DNA of 8,807 bases from JOPF136 sp035517515 (GTDB taxonomy: Bacteria; Acidobacteriota; Terriglobia; Acidiferrales; UBA7541), in the NCBI GenBank assembly GCA_035517515.1, contig DATIYQ010000136.1, forward strand, positions 1-8,807. The letters run 5' to 3'. The notes under the pieces were generated by a model. The model searched no databases. It was not told where the DNA came from and saw nothing but the letters and a program-made list of their open reading frames with translations. The position numbers and the translations under genes were made by a program. Each line of letters opens with the position of its first letter. Within the stretch, counting starts at the first letter, position 1. Positions 1-6,982 of this stretch are shown piece after piece.

Positions 1-888
<888 letters not shown>

Positions 889-894
889 CTAAAA

Positions 895-970
895 TCAACG
901 GCGGTTCTACCTGCACTTGCTGCAGGGACGGACTGCCCAACCGGTTCTCACGGAACCGGAGTTCCGTTGA
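895..970 (+). other. Structured 16S 3' trailer: closed multi-hairpin element
   Basis: Just after the 16S end, TCAACGG (895-901) pairs perfectly with CCGTTGA (964-970). It closes a domain holding two smaller hairpins: CCTGCA/TGCAGG (910-915/921-926) and CCGGTTC/GAACCGG (941-947/953-959). The pairing was read by eye. Its position suggests a role in 16S 3'-end maturation or protection of the precursor, which is inference. The usual 5' leader partner strand lies outside the window, so the alternative long processing stem cannot be tested here. Confidence 0.5.
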
Positions 971-1004
971 CTCTCTCGCCTTACGGGTTCTGGCCCGAAT
1001 CACC

Positions 1005-1068
1005 CGAAATCGCTCGTTTCTCAGGGCGATTTCGTCCTGAGGCCCGGTTGTGACCGGGCCGAAGGACG
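1005..1068 (+). other. Two overlapping hairpins in the 16S trailer, one with a tandem G-A internal loop
   Basis: The first hairpin is CGAAATCGC (1005-1013) with GCGATTTCG (1026-1034). The second is CGTCCT (1033-1038) with AGGACG (1063-1068), then a GA/GA internal loop (1039-1040 and 1061-1062), then GGCCCGG/CCGGGCC (1041-1047/1054-1060) around a TTGTGA loop. The hairpins share bases 1033-1034, so their full forms compete at the base. Tandem G-A pairs are a known RNA structural module; a function here is not shown. Confidence 0.45.
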
Positions 1069-1094
1069 GTCAAAGAACATTTCGAGGCATACTC

Positions 1095-1143
1095 AAACGC
1101 CCCGGTGGCTCCGCAGCGCGGATCCCCGGGGCGTTTTGTTTTT
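1095..1143 (+). terminator. Strong intrinsic terminator ending the 16S transcript
   Basis: AAACGCCCCGG (1095-1105) pairs perfectly with CCGGGGCGTTT (1126-1136). The stem continues inward as GGCTCCGC (1107-1114) against GCGGATCC (1118-1125) with one mismatch and an AGC loop. It is followed at once by TTTTGTTTTT (1134-1143). This is a textbook Rho-independent terminator on the plus strand. It lies about 207 nt after the 16S end with no other RNA gene between, so it most simply ends the rRNA transcript. Confidence 0.9.
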
Positions 1144-1150
1144 CCATTTC

Positions 1151-1176
1151 GTCTCTGCGTTTTCTGTGTCTCTGTG
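1151..1176. repeat. Possible copy of a degenerate CTCTGTGTCTCTGTG-type intergenic repeat
   Basis: The stretch at 1151-1176 is built of CTCTG/TCTGTG units (TCTCTGCG, TTTCTGTG, TCTCTGTG). Similar low-complexity intergenic strings are common in several environmental bacterial phyla from memory. Only one partial array is seen in this window, so its status as a dispersed repeat is a guess that a genome-wide count would settle. Confidence 0.25.
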
Positions 1177-1309
1177 CCCGCCATGCTGCAGAATTCCTTC
1201 GCGCCGCTCGAGGACAATCTTCCGTTCACCGGCATTCACAAACCGTTCTTATGGAGCGTGGTATCCTCACGGAGTTTCGCAGCGCTTGTTGCAGCTCGTC
1301 CAGGGAAAC

Positions 1310-1315
1310 AGGAGA
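1310..1315 (+). promoter_or_regulatory. Ribosome binding site for the VOC-family gene
   Basis: AGGAGA lies six bases upstream of the ATG at 1322 and matches the 16S anti-Shine-Dalgarno. It decides the start: the open frame extends upstream to 1136, but only the 1322 ATG has such a site and begins where the VOC fold begins. Confidence 0.75.
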
Positions 1316-1321
1316 GAAGCG

Positions 1322-1771
1322 ATGGCCATTATTGGGACGCATATGCTGCTGTACACGCCGCAGCCGGACGCGCTGCGGGTCATGCTGCGCGACGTATTCC
1401 GCTTGAAGGCCGTGGATGCGGGCGGAGGTTGGCTAATCTTCGGGCTGCCGCCCGCGGAGCTCGGCGTGCACCCGGCGGAAGGGCCGACGCACGAATCGGG
1501 CGTCCATCATCAGGTGACGTTCATGTGCGACAACATCGGGAAGACCATGGCGCAGTTGGGCGCCGGCGGAGTGCAGTTCGAAGGCCAACCGATGACCGAG
1601 AGCTACGGCATCACCGTCACCATGGTGCTGCCCGGCGGCGTGAAGGTGATGCTCTACGAGCCGCGGCACGCCATGGCCATCACGCCGGCAAAACCGAAGG
1701 CGCAGAAGCGGCGCGCCCCAGGCGCGCCCCGCCGCAGCCGCAAGACCCGTTCCAGAGCCAGGCGCAAGTAG
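1322..1771 (+). CDS. VOC-superfamily (glyoxalase/dioxygenase-fold) protein with basic C-terminal tail
   Basis: The product has 149 residues. Residues 2-118 read as one vicinal-oxygen-chelate module: it opens with IIGTHMLLYT, continues through FGLPPAELGVHP and VHHQVTFMCDNI, and ends with TVTMVLPGGVKVMLYEPRH. Candidate metal ligands are H7, H62 or H63, and E113, the usual VOC pattern of two histidines and a glutamate. The family includes glyoxalase I, extradiol dioxygenases and fosfomycin-type resistance proteins; the substrate cannot be read from sequence. Residues 122-149 are an unusual extension with 14 Lys/Arg and no acidic residue, which could bind nucleic acid or simply be disordered. The start follows AGGAGA. 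The gene follows the 16S terminator, so it needs its own promoter, which I could not identify. It converges on the M20 gene with 13 bp between stops. Confidence 0.85.
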   Translation: MAIIGTHMLLYTPQPDALRVMLRDVFRLKAVDAGGGWLIFGLPPAELGVHPAEGPTHESGVHHQVTFMCDNIGKTMAQLGAGGVQFEGQPMTESYGITVTMVLPGGVKVMLYEPRHAMAITPAKPKAQKRRAPGAPRRSRKTRSRARRK

Positions 1772-1784
1772 CGCGCGGCGGGGA

Positions 1785-3374
1785 CTAGATGGCCGCCAGT
1801 TCGTGCAGGAATTCGGCGAAGGAGAAGACGGCGCCGTCGATACCTTGCACCTTCGGATTCGCCGATTCGATCAGGTAATACTCGTCTGGCGCGTGCGCGC
1901 CATTGCCGTGGCCCAGGCCGAAGTGTCCCGCGGGCAGGCGCAGAGGATCACCCGTGAACACAAAGCCGGGCCAGGATCCGGCGATGCGCGGCAGGATCAC
2001 CGGGTCTACGCCGCCGCGGCGATACACCGCGGTCTCCGCGCGGATCAGCGAAGAATCGGCCGGCGTGCTCGTCGGGTCGTAGCCTCCGCTCATGTTTGCC
2101 TCGATGTCGCCAAAACCGTGCTTGGCGAGATGGGCTTTCACGGCGGCGAAGGCCTCCGTGGCCTTCATGTTCGGCACCAGCCGCAGGTCGAGTTTGGCTT
2201 CGGCGCGGCCGGGGAGAATCGTTTTCCCTCCAGGCCCGGTGTAACCGCTGACCAGGCCCTCAATGTTGATCGTGGGACGCGCGGTGAGCAGCTCCAGGGC
2301 GGTCTGCCAATCCACGTCGTGCACCCAGCGCTCGACGCCCATCTGCTTCTTCGCGGCGTCTTCATTCAATCGCTTTGCGGCCGTGGCGATCATGGCCTTC
2401 TCCTCCGGCGAAAGCGGCAGAGCCTTGTCGGAGTAACCCGGAATGGCGGGATCGTTCCCGTCGGGCGTGACCAGAGTGGCCAGCGCCTCCACCAGATGCC
2501 ATGCCGGACTATCGAGCCGCGCCTTGTTGCTGGAGTGCACGTCGCGGCGAGGCCCGCGTCCCCAGCGCTCGCCGCTGGAGATGAGCTGGCATTCCACCAC
2601 GCCCTTGGCGCCCAGGGTGATGGTGACCATGCCGTCCAGCCCCTGCGAGGCCATGGGCATGAACACGCCCTGGCATTTCGCCAGGGCCGCCTGAATGTCC
2701 GGCCGGTTCACCACCTGCGGGAAGTGCGGCGAGCCGATTTCCTCCTCGCCTTCCGCCACGAAGACGAAATTCACCGGAGGCTTGTGGCCGGCGCCACGGA
2801 TGGCATGGAGCGCGGCGAGGAAAGCGGCTTCCGGCCCTTTCTGGTTCACGGCGCCGCGGCCCACCAGGATTTTCCCGAGTCCGGGCTTATCGACCAGCGC
2901 CGCCTCGAACGGCGGAGAGGTCCATTCCACCGGGTCTGCCTGCTTCACGTCGTACATGAAATAGAGCCCCCAGGTGCGCGGGGCGCCGGCGTCCAACGTG
3001 GCGAATATGCCGGGCCGGCCGTCCGTGGGCACCTTGGTCACCCCGGTAAAGCCGGCGTCGCGAAGCATCTCCATGGTCAGGGCACATCCCTCATTCATGC
3101 CTCGATTCTCCGCGGCAATAGAGGGCTGGCGAATCCAGGTTTGAAGGCGCTGGACGGTTTCGTCGTGCCGCTTTTCAATCTCTTTGCGAATAGGGGACAT
3201 GTGATCTGAAGCCGCCTGTCCCCAGGCGGGCACGCGGGGAAGTGCGAGAGTGGCGGCCGCAACTGCGGTGCCCTGAATGAACTCCCGCCGGCCTTTGTCC
3301 ACGGCGCCCGCGAGTTGCCCTGCATCTTGCCCTGAAGTCGGTCCACTGGAGTCAGAAAGCTCAGGTTTTGACAT
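1785..3374 (-). CDS. Tat-exported M20-family metallopeptidase-like protein with altered metal site
   Basis: The product has 529 residues. A twin-arginine signal (R29-R30-E-F-I-Q-G) is followed by a hydrophobic run (36-45) and a likely cleavage region near GQA (52-54), so it is exported folded. The rest matches the M20/M25/M40 family: the YDV segment near 141, GRGAVNQKG near 172-180, the catalytic EGEEEIGS motif (E208-S215, with E211 as expected general base and E212 as ligand), the dimerisation-domain motif RRDVHSS near 276-282, and GAHAPDEY near 492-499 with H494 as ligand. M20 enzymes are dinuclear zinc amidohydrolases acting on peptides or N-acyl amino acids. Here the usual first ligand His is M140, the bridging Asp is N177, and the later Asp/Glu position falls in GVFMPMASQ with no acid. 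Activity is therefore uncertain. The ATG at 3374 is chosen over the upstream in-frame ATG because AAAGGAGA precedes it. Confidence 0.88.
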   Translation of the reverse strand: MSKPELSDSSGPTSGQDAGQLAGAVDKGRREFIQGTAVAAATLALPRVPAWGQAASDHMSPIRKEIEKRHDETVQRLQTWIRQPSIAAENRGMNEGCALTMEMLRDAGFTGVTKVPTDGRPGIFATLDAGAPRTWGLYFMYDVKQADPVEWTSPPFEAALVDKPGLGKILVGRGAVNQKGPEAAFLAALHAIRGAGHKPPVNFVFVAEGEEEIGSPHFPQVVNRPDIQAALAKCQGVFMPMASQGLDGMVTITLGAKGVVECQLISSGERWGRGPRRDVHSSNKARLDSPAWHLVEALATLVTPDGNDPAIPGYSDKALPLSPEEKAMIATAAKRLNEDAAKKQMGVERWVHDVDWQTALELLTARPTINIEGLVSGYTGPGGKTILPGRAEAKLDLRLVPNMKATEAFAAVKAHLAKHGFGDIEANMSGGYDPTSTPADSSLIRAETAVYRRGGVDPVILPRIAGSWPGFVFTGDPLRLPAGHFGLGHGNGAHAPDEYYLIESANPKVQGIDGAVFSFAEFLHELAAI

Positions 3375-3379
3375 CGGCG

Positions 3380-3387
3380 TCTCCTTT
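3380..3387 (-). promoter_or_regulatory. Ribosome binding site of the M20-family gene
   Basis: Read on the minus strand this is AAAGGAGA, five bases before the ATG at 3374. It is a near-perfect complement of the CCTCCTTT at the 16S 3' end. It places the start 17 codons inside the longest open frame, directly ahead of a normal Tat signal. Confidence 0.8.
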
Positions 3388-3397
3388 GTAGTTCCTG

Positions 3398-3425
3398 AAT
3401 ATAAAAGGTTTATCGCTGGAAGCAA
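3398..3425 (-). promoter_or_regulatory. Candidate sigma-70-type promoter for the M20-family gene
   Basis: On the minus strand TTGCTT (3425-3420) is followed by a 16-bp spacer and TATATT (3403-3398). The -10 box matches TATAAT at five of six positions; the -35 is weaker. The expected start of transcription would fall a few bases before the ribosome binding site, giving a very short leader. It was found by eye only. Confidence 0.4.
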
Positions 3426-3591
3426 GTCAGACGCGATGGCCGAGTCCTGGGGCTGTGGAAAGTGGGGCGGTGATCCCCCGAGGAACGCTCAAGCAATAGT
3501 TATCCCTTGAGGGACGTGATGAATCCATGACCTCCCGATTTGGGTCAATTAGTGCCTGTTTTCGCTTTAGTCTCATTTTGATACTCAGTCC

Positions 3592-3621
3592 TTTACACCC
3601 TGCGGATCACCTCCCGATAAT
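3592..3621 (+). promoter_or_regulatory. Candidate sigma-70-type promoter for the large exported protein
   Basis: TTTACA (3592-3597) and GATAAT (3616-3621) are 18 bp apart and each matches the consensus at five of six positions. It would give a leader of about 165 nt before the ATG at 3793. The region 3375-3792 holds no convincing gene. Besides the two candidate promoters it contains only small inverted repeats (CTCAAG/CTTGAG at 3488-3493/3506-3511 and GGAAC/GTTCC at 3664-3668/3676-3680). Confidence 0.45.
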
Positions 3622-3783
3622 TCTTCGAAGGCGAGATCGCCACGAATCTGTAGTCAGGACCAGGGAACTCTCGGCGTTCCTAGACTTAGGCCCCGGATGC
3701 GCAAGGCCCAGCGCGGGGAGAGGGTGGGAGAGCTTGCCCGAATGGAAGACCCAAAACAAAAAGCTAGCTATCCGCTTGTGCGC

Positions 3784-3788
3784 GGAGG
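3784..3788 (+). promoter_or_regulatory. Ribosome binding site for the large exported protein
   Basis: GGAGG ends four bases before the ATG at 3793, slightly closer than usual. It favours this start over in-frame ATGs at 3697 and 3742: the downstream sequence then begins directly with a normal signal peptide, while the longer versions add a polar, charged prefix with no convincing ribosome binding site. Confidence 0.5.
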
Positions 3789-3792
3789 CGCA

Positions 3793-6525
3793 ATGGCCGT
3801 GAGTGGCACTCGAACTCTGTTGAGGTGGAATGTGGCCTTGATCGCCCGAGGCGCCGCGCTCCTATCGGCGGCGTTGGGGCTGGCCGGGTGCTTTGCGGCA
3901 CCTGCGTTCGGCCAGGGGTTCGCCCGCCCGGATGGTTCGGTCCCTGTGCCGGTGGATTGGAGCTCGAAACGAGTTCTGTTCACTGGGGGTTACACCCCGA
4001 AGCAGGCGGAGAAGATGCGAAACGAGCCGCGGGTCTATGCGGAGTGGCTGCTGCATGGGAATGCGCCGCCCAATTTGCTCCCGTTGCGCCGGCCGCCCGT
4101 GCGGCGACGGAGGGCGCGGAGCGATATCGAGACGGACTGGGCGGTTTCGCTGGGGGTGGGCGGCGTCGCTCCGGGTATGTCCCCCGCAAAGTACAGCTTC
4201 AATGTAAGCAGCACGCCGAGCTGCGCCTCCGATTTCGCAGTCTTTCCGATCAACGCATCGACCGGGAACACGCGCGCCCGGGTTGTGGGCACGTTCACGG
4301 GGCAACCGGGGGCCGGAGGAACCGCGTCAATCACCATCACGCCGACGGGTGGAGCCGGGGTCACGCTGACCTTGACGGCGTCGGCCGGGTCGAACACCGG
4401 GCTGAACTTCCAGGTGTCCGCGACCACGGCCACCAATGCGACCAATCTGGCGGCGGCGATCAATCGAAACCTCAGTGGGAACGCCCTCGACCGCATCGTG
4501 GCAGTGGCCGCGGGAACTACGGTGACCGTCTATGCGCTCACGCCCGGGAACCGCGTGACGCTAACGGATGCAGAGACGCTGACCAATTTCGCCTGGGGCG
4601 CGGTGACTGCCGGGACGAACGGCGCGCAAGCCAACATCGTGGCCCTGAACCAGCTTTACAGCGGGTCCGGAGCACCGCTGTGCGGCGTGACGAATCCGGA
4701 ATTCATCTTTTCCTACGCCTCCGGCGTCGGACCAGTGGCCACCTCTCCCAATCTCTCCCTCAATGGCACGAAGATTTCTTACGTGGAGAATGACCCAAAC
4801 ATCGGCGCAATTTTCCACGTGCTGACCTTCGGCACCGGCAGCACCGAGTACGCAGCCGCCTGCGCTGCGAGCAACAACGGGGCCTCCATGCCGACCTGCG
4901 CAACCAGCCCGGTGATCCCGGGAAGCACCGCGAACAGCACGGCCACGGACTTCATGCTTCCGCTGGGATTGGTTGCCGCCAACGCAGGGACGGCGGTGGC
5001 CGGGGCATCGGACAGTTTCTCGTCCCCGTTCATCGACTATGCGGACGACGTCACCTTTGTGGGCGACGACAATGGCTACGTGTACGCGATCAACGCGACG
5101 TACCTGGGGACGCCGGCGTATGCGGGAGGGAACTTTCCGGTGCAGGTAAGCGCCGCCCCCGCGGCCATCGTACCGACCCAGGTGACCGCGACGACCACTG
5201 TGGTGACGGTCACGGTGGCCAACACGCTGAGTATCGGAGAATTGGTCACGATTGCCGGCGTGGCTGCCAACGGCGTGCGGTGCAGCGCCGCGGACGCTAC
5301 CGCCATCAACGGAAGACATACAGTAGCGACGGCGACGGCGGCGAATTTCACCTTCAACGCGACGATACCGACCGCGACCACCGGGCCCGGCTGCAGCGTG
5401 GCCGCCGCAACGGTCACCCCCGGATCCAACTATCTTTCGGCACCGGTGGTGGATGTGAGCGGCACCGGCAACGTTTTTGTGGGCGATAGCAGCGCGAAAC
5501 TTTACGTGTTGACACCGCTCGGAGCACAGGCGGCGGCAGCGCTCACCGTGGGACTGCCCATCAACGGCGGAATTCGAGACGCCCCGATCATTGACTCGAC
5601 GAACGCGGTGGGCTATGCGATTACGGCCTGCAGCAACAACACCGTGGGCGAAGCGGACGCGCAGAACGCCGCGCTGACCCAGTTCAAGTTCACCAGCAGC
5701 ACGCTGACTTCCGTGGCGGTGGTGGGATTGGACACCGCAGCGAATCAAAGCTGCACGGCCGCAGGATATCCGATGTACGACGCGACGCCGAATTACCGCT
5801 ACTTCGGCCTGGGAATCAGCAGCGCGACCGCGGCGAACAACGGCGAGTTTGTGACCGTCGCTTCCGGGACGGGCGGCCAGCAGATCAAAACCTTCCAGTT
5901 CGTGAGTTCCGTTGTGCAGACCACGCCGGAACTGGGTGACAAACCTCAAATCGGGACCGGGCCATCGGTCATGTCGCCGCTCACCGAGTTCCTCAACAGC
6001 CAGGCATACAGCGTAACCGGGGTGACCGCAACCACAACCGTGGTGACGGTTACGGCAGCCAATACGCTGGGAGTGAACGACACGGTGACCCTGACCGGCG
6101 TAGCCGCAAACCTGGGCAATGGCTGCACCGGCGCGGACGTCACGGCCATCAATGGAATCCACACGGTTGCTACGGCGACGGCGGCGAATTTCACGTTCAA
6201 CGCCACGATCCCGAGCGCGACGAGCGGAGCGGGCTGCACGGTGACCGGCGCGACCGCCGGAGCGGACTACATGTTCATGGGAGTGGTTCAAAACCCGACG
6301 GAATTGTACGTCTTCCTTTTGCCCGGGGGAGCCTTGACCGGCACCAGTACGGCGACAAACACCGCCGATATCGCGGGCGGGACGAGCGCCATTATCGTGG
6401 ACAATAATTCCGCCGCCGGGCAGGCGGCGAGCCTGTACTTCGGCACGCTGGCGACGTCCACCACGATTTGTGGAGCCACTCCCGCCTATTGCGCAATCAA
6501 ATTGACGCAGGCGGCGTTGCAGTAG
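3793..6525 (+). CDS. Large exported, probably lipid-anchored beta-propeller-like protein with duplicated inserted domains
   Basis: The product has 910 residues. Residues 1-32 form a signal sequence whose hydrophobic part ends in the lipobox L30-A-G-C33, pointing to a lipoprotein; cleavage by signal peptidase I near AFGQG (38-42) is the alternative. The scaffold shows short blade-like motifs typical of PQQ-type propellers: TSPNLSLNGTKISYVE (317-332), YADDVTFVGDDNGYVYAIN (416-434), SAPVVDVSGTGNVFVGDSSA (549-568) and APIIDSTNAVGYAI (597-610). Three stretches interrupt it: a Thr/Ala/Gly-rich domain at about 160-275, and two copies of a 74-75 residue module (464-537 and 744-818). Numerous cysteines, including one near each end of both copies and CGATPAYC near the C-terminus, suggest disulfides outside the cytoplasm. 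An Arg-rich patch (RRPPVRRRRAR, 99-109) follows the signal. The function is unknown; adhesion or scaffolding is a guess. The gene lies 152 bp upstream of, and co-directional with, the peptide cassette. Confidence 0.8.
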   Translation: MAVSGTRTLLRWNVALIARGAALLSAALGLAGCFAAPAFGQGFARPDGSVPVPVDWSSKRVLFTGGYTPKQAEKMRNEPRVYAEWLLHGNAPPNLLPLRRPPVRRRRARSDIETDWAVSLGVGGVAPGMSPAKYSFNVSSTPSCASDFAVFPINASTGNTRARVVGTFTGQPGAGGTASITITPTGGAGVTLTLTASAGSNTGLNFQVSATTATNATNLAAAINRNLSGNALDRIVAVAAGTTVTVYALTPGNRVTLTDAETLTNFAWGAVTAGTNGAQANIVALNQLYSGSGAPLCGVTNPEFIFSYASGVGPVATSPNLSLNGTKISYVENDPNIGAIFHVLTFGTGSTEYAAACAASNNGASMPTCATSPVIPGSTANSTATDFMLPLGLVAANAGTAVAGASDSFSSPFIDYADDVTFVGDDNGYVYAINATYLGTPAYAGGNFPVQVSAAPAAIVPTQVTATTTVVTVTVANTLSIGELVTIAGVAANGVRCSAADATAINGRHTVATATAANFTFNATIPTATTGPGCSVAAATVTPGSNYLSAPVVDVSGTGNVFVGDSSAKLYVLTPLGAQAAAALTVGLPINGGIRDAPIIDSTNAVGYAITACSNNTVGEADAQNAALTQFKFTSSTLTSVAVVGLDTAANQSCTAAGYPMYDATPNYRYFGLGISSATAANNGEFVTVASGTGGQQIKTFQFVSSVVQTTPELGDKPQIGTGPSVMSPLTEFLNSQAYSVTGVTATTTVVTVTAANTLGVNDTVTLTGVAANLGNGCTGADVTAINGIHTVATATAANFTFNATIPSATSGAGCTVTGATAGADYMFMGVVQNPTELYVFLLPGGALTGTSTATNTADIAGGTSAIIVDNNSAAGQAASLYFGTLATSTTICGATPAYCAIKLTQAALQ
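5182..5403 (+). repeat. Copy 1 of an internal duplicated module
   Basis: This encodes residues 464-537, starting VTATTTVVTVTVANTL and containing AINGRHTVATATAANFTFNA. It aligns with copy 2 at about 54 of 74 residues by hand, with an 18-residue identical block from HTV to TIP and shared cysteines (C497 and C534). The pattern 'VTVTxANTLxxxxxVTIxGV ... NGxHTVATATAANFTF' resembles small beta modules common in phage and surface proteins. Conservation is also visible at DNA level. Confidence 0.85.
6022..6246 (+). repeat. Copy 2 of an internal duplicated module
   Basis: This encodes residues 744-818, starting VTATTTVVTVTAANTL and containing AINGIHTVATATAANFTFNA. It is one residue longer than copy 1 (inserted in the AANLGNGC turn). 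Both copies interrupt propeller-like sequence rather than standing in tandem, so they look like a module inserted or copied into two loops of the same scaffold. Confidence 0.85.
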
Positions 6526-6677
6526 TCCATGGTTCTTGGTCCATGCGGAGGCGCGCACACCGGCGGGAAAGAAAGCGACGGCCAGAGCACACGCAGCCAG
6601 GATGCGCCAGGAATTGCGGTATGGGCCCGGGGCCGGATGCGCAGTGAATCGGACTCCGAGCGGGCGAGGCAAACGAC

Positions 6678-6860
6678 ATGAGACAGCCAAAAGGCCGCAC
6701 CGCGGCCAGCGATAAACGGCCGGAAGAATCCGGCAAGGCGAAGAAGCCTTACCAGAAGCCGGTGTTTCGCCACGAGCGGGTCTTCGAGACCATGGCCCTG
6801 AGCTGCGGCAAAATGTCGAGCACGCAGGGCCAGTGCCGGTTCAATGCGATGAATTCCTAG
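6678..6860 (+). CDS. Putative RiPP precursor peptide (substrate of the adjacent radical SAM enzyme)
   Basis: The product has 60 residues. Residues 1-23 are polar and basic (many Lys/Arg/Glu, no hydrophobic run), so it is not a signal peptide. Residues 25-30 (YQKPVF) match the Y-x-x-P-x-hydrophobic motif that RiPP recognition elements bind in lasso leaders. The segment ERVFETMALSCGK (33-45) leads into a short tail, SSTQGQCRFNAMNS, with C43 and C53 ten apart. Small size, leader-like N-terminus, Cys-containing end, and position immediately before PqqD-like and radical SAM/SPASM genes together support a precursor role. It lacks the Glu-x3-Tyr arrangement of PqqA, so it does not make PQQ. A GAGG (6666-6669) eight bases upstream supports the start. 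The core probably lies in residues 40-60; cleavage site and modification are unknown. Confidence 0.75.
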   Translation: MRQPKGRTAASDKRPEESGKAKKPYQKPVFRHERVFETMALSCGKMSSTQGQCRFNAMNS

Positions 6861-6867
6861 CGAAGGC

Positions 6868-6892
6868 GCCGGCCATGAGGGGAGAGGCCGGC
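6868..6892 (+). promoter_or_regulatory. Hairpin between precursor gene and enzyme genes
   Basis: GCCGGCC (6868-6874) pairs perfectly with GGCCGGC (6886-6892) around an 11-base purine-rich loop (ATGAGGGGAGA). It starts seven bases after the precursor stop codon. There is no following T-run, so it is not a standard terminator. Hairpins here in RiPP operons often stabilise the precursor message or cause partial termination, which would give excess peptide over enzyme; that role is inferred. Confidence 0.5.
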
Positions 6893-6982
6893 AGGGTTCG
6901 GATCACCGATTCAGAGGATGTGGCGGGCGGCAGAGGCGCGGTGCAGGTTTGCGCGGCAGGCGCGCGGCCGGGGGCGGGTGCG

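Noticed and set aside
1069..1085. boxA-like antitermination sequence (TGTTCTTTGACC on the minus strand)
   Set aside because: It lies on the strand opposite to the rRNA, just before the terminator, with no boxB or rRNA gene on that strand; chance similarity is more likely.
1105..1788. 227-codon open frame overlapping the terminator and the VOC gene
   Set aside because: It runs through the terminator hairpin and is out of frame with the VOC module; its composition (Arg/Ala-rich) is that of a frame shadow.
1803..3209. 468-codon open frame on the plus strand opposite the M20-family gene
   Set aside because: It is antisense to a gene with clear family motifs, and its protein is Arg/His/Gly-rich without any recognisable motif, as expected from GC-rich codon bias.
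3527..3802. 91-codon open frame with a hydrophobic start in the intergenic region
   Set aside because: It has no ribosome binding site, overlaps the candidate promoter and the signal-peptide start of the next gene, and becomes a random-looking sequence after a few residues.
5182..6246. Phage tail or prophage remnant, suggested by the repeated beta modules
   Set aside because: The modules sit inside one exported protein with a lipoprotein-type signal, and no other phage gene, integrase or attachment site is visible.
4561..6690. 709-codon open frame on the minus strand opposite the large exported protein
   Set aside because: It is a low-complexity Arg/Gly/His-rich translation antisense to a protein with a signal peptide and repeated domains; it is a shadow of GC-rich coding.
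6868..6892. Intrinsic terminator after the precursor gene
   Set aside because: The stem is good but no T-run follows; it is reported as a hairpin with a possible expression-ratio role instead.
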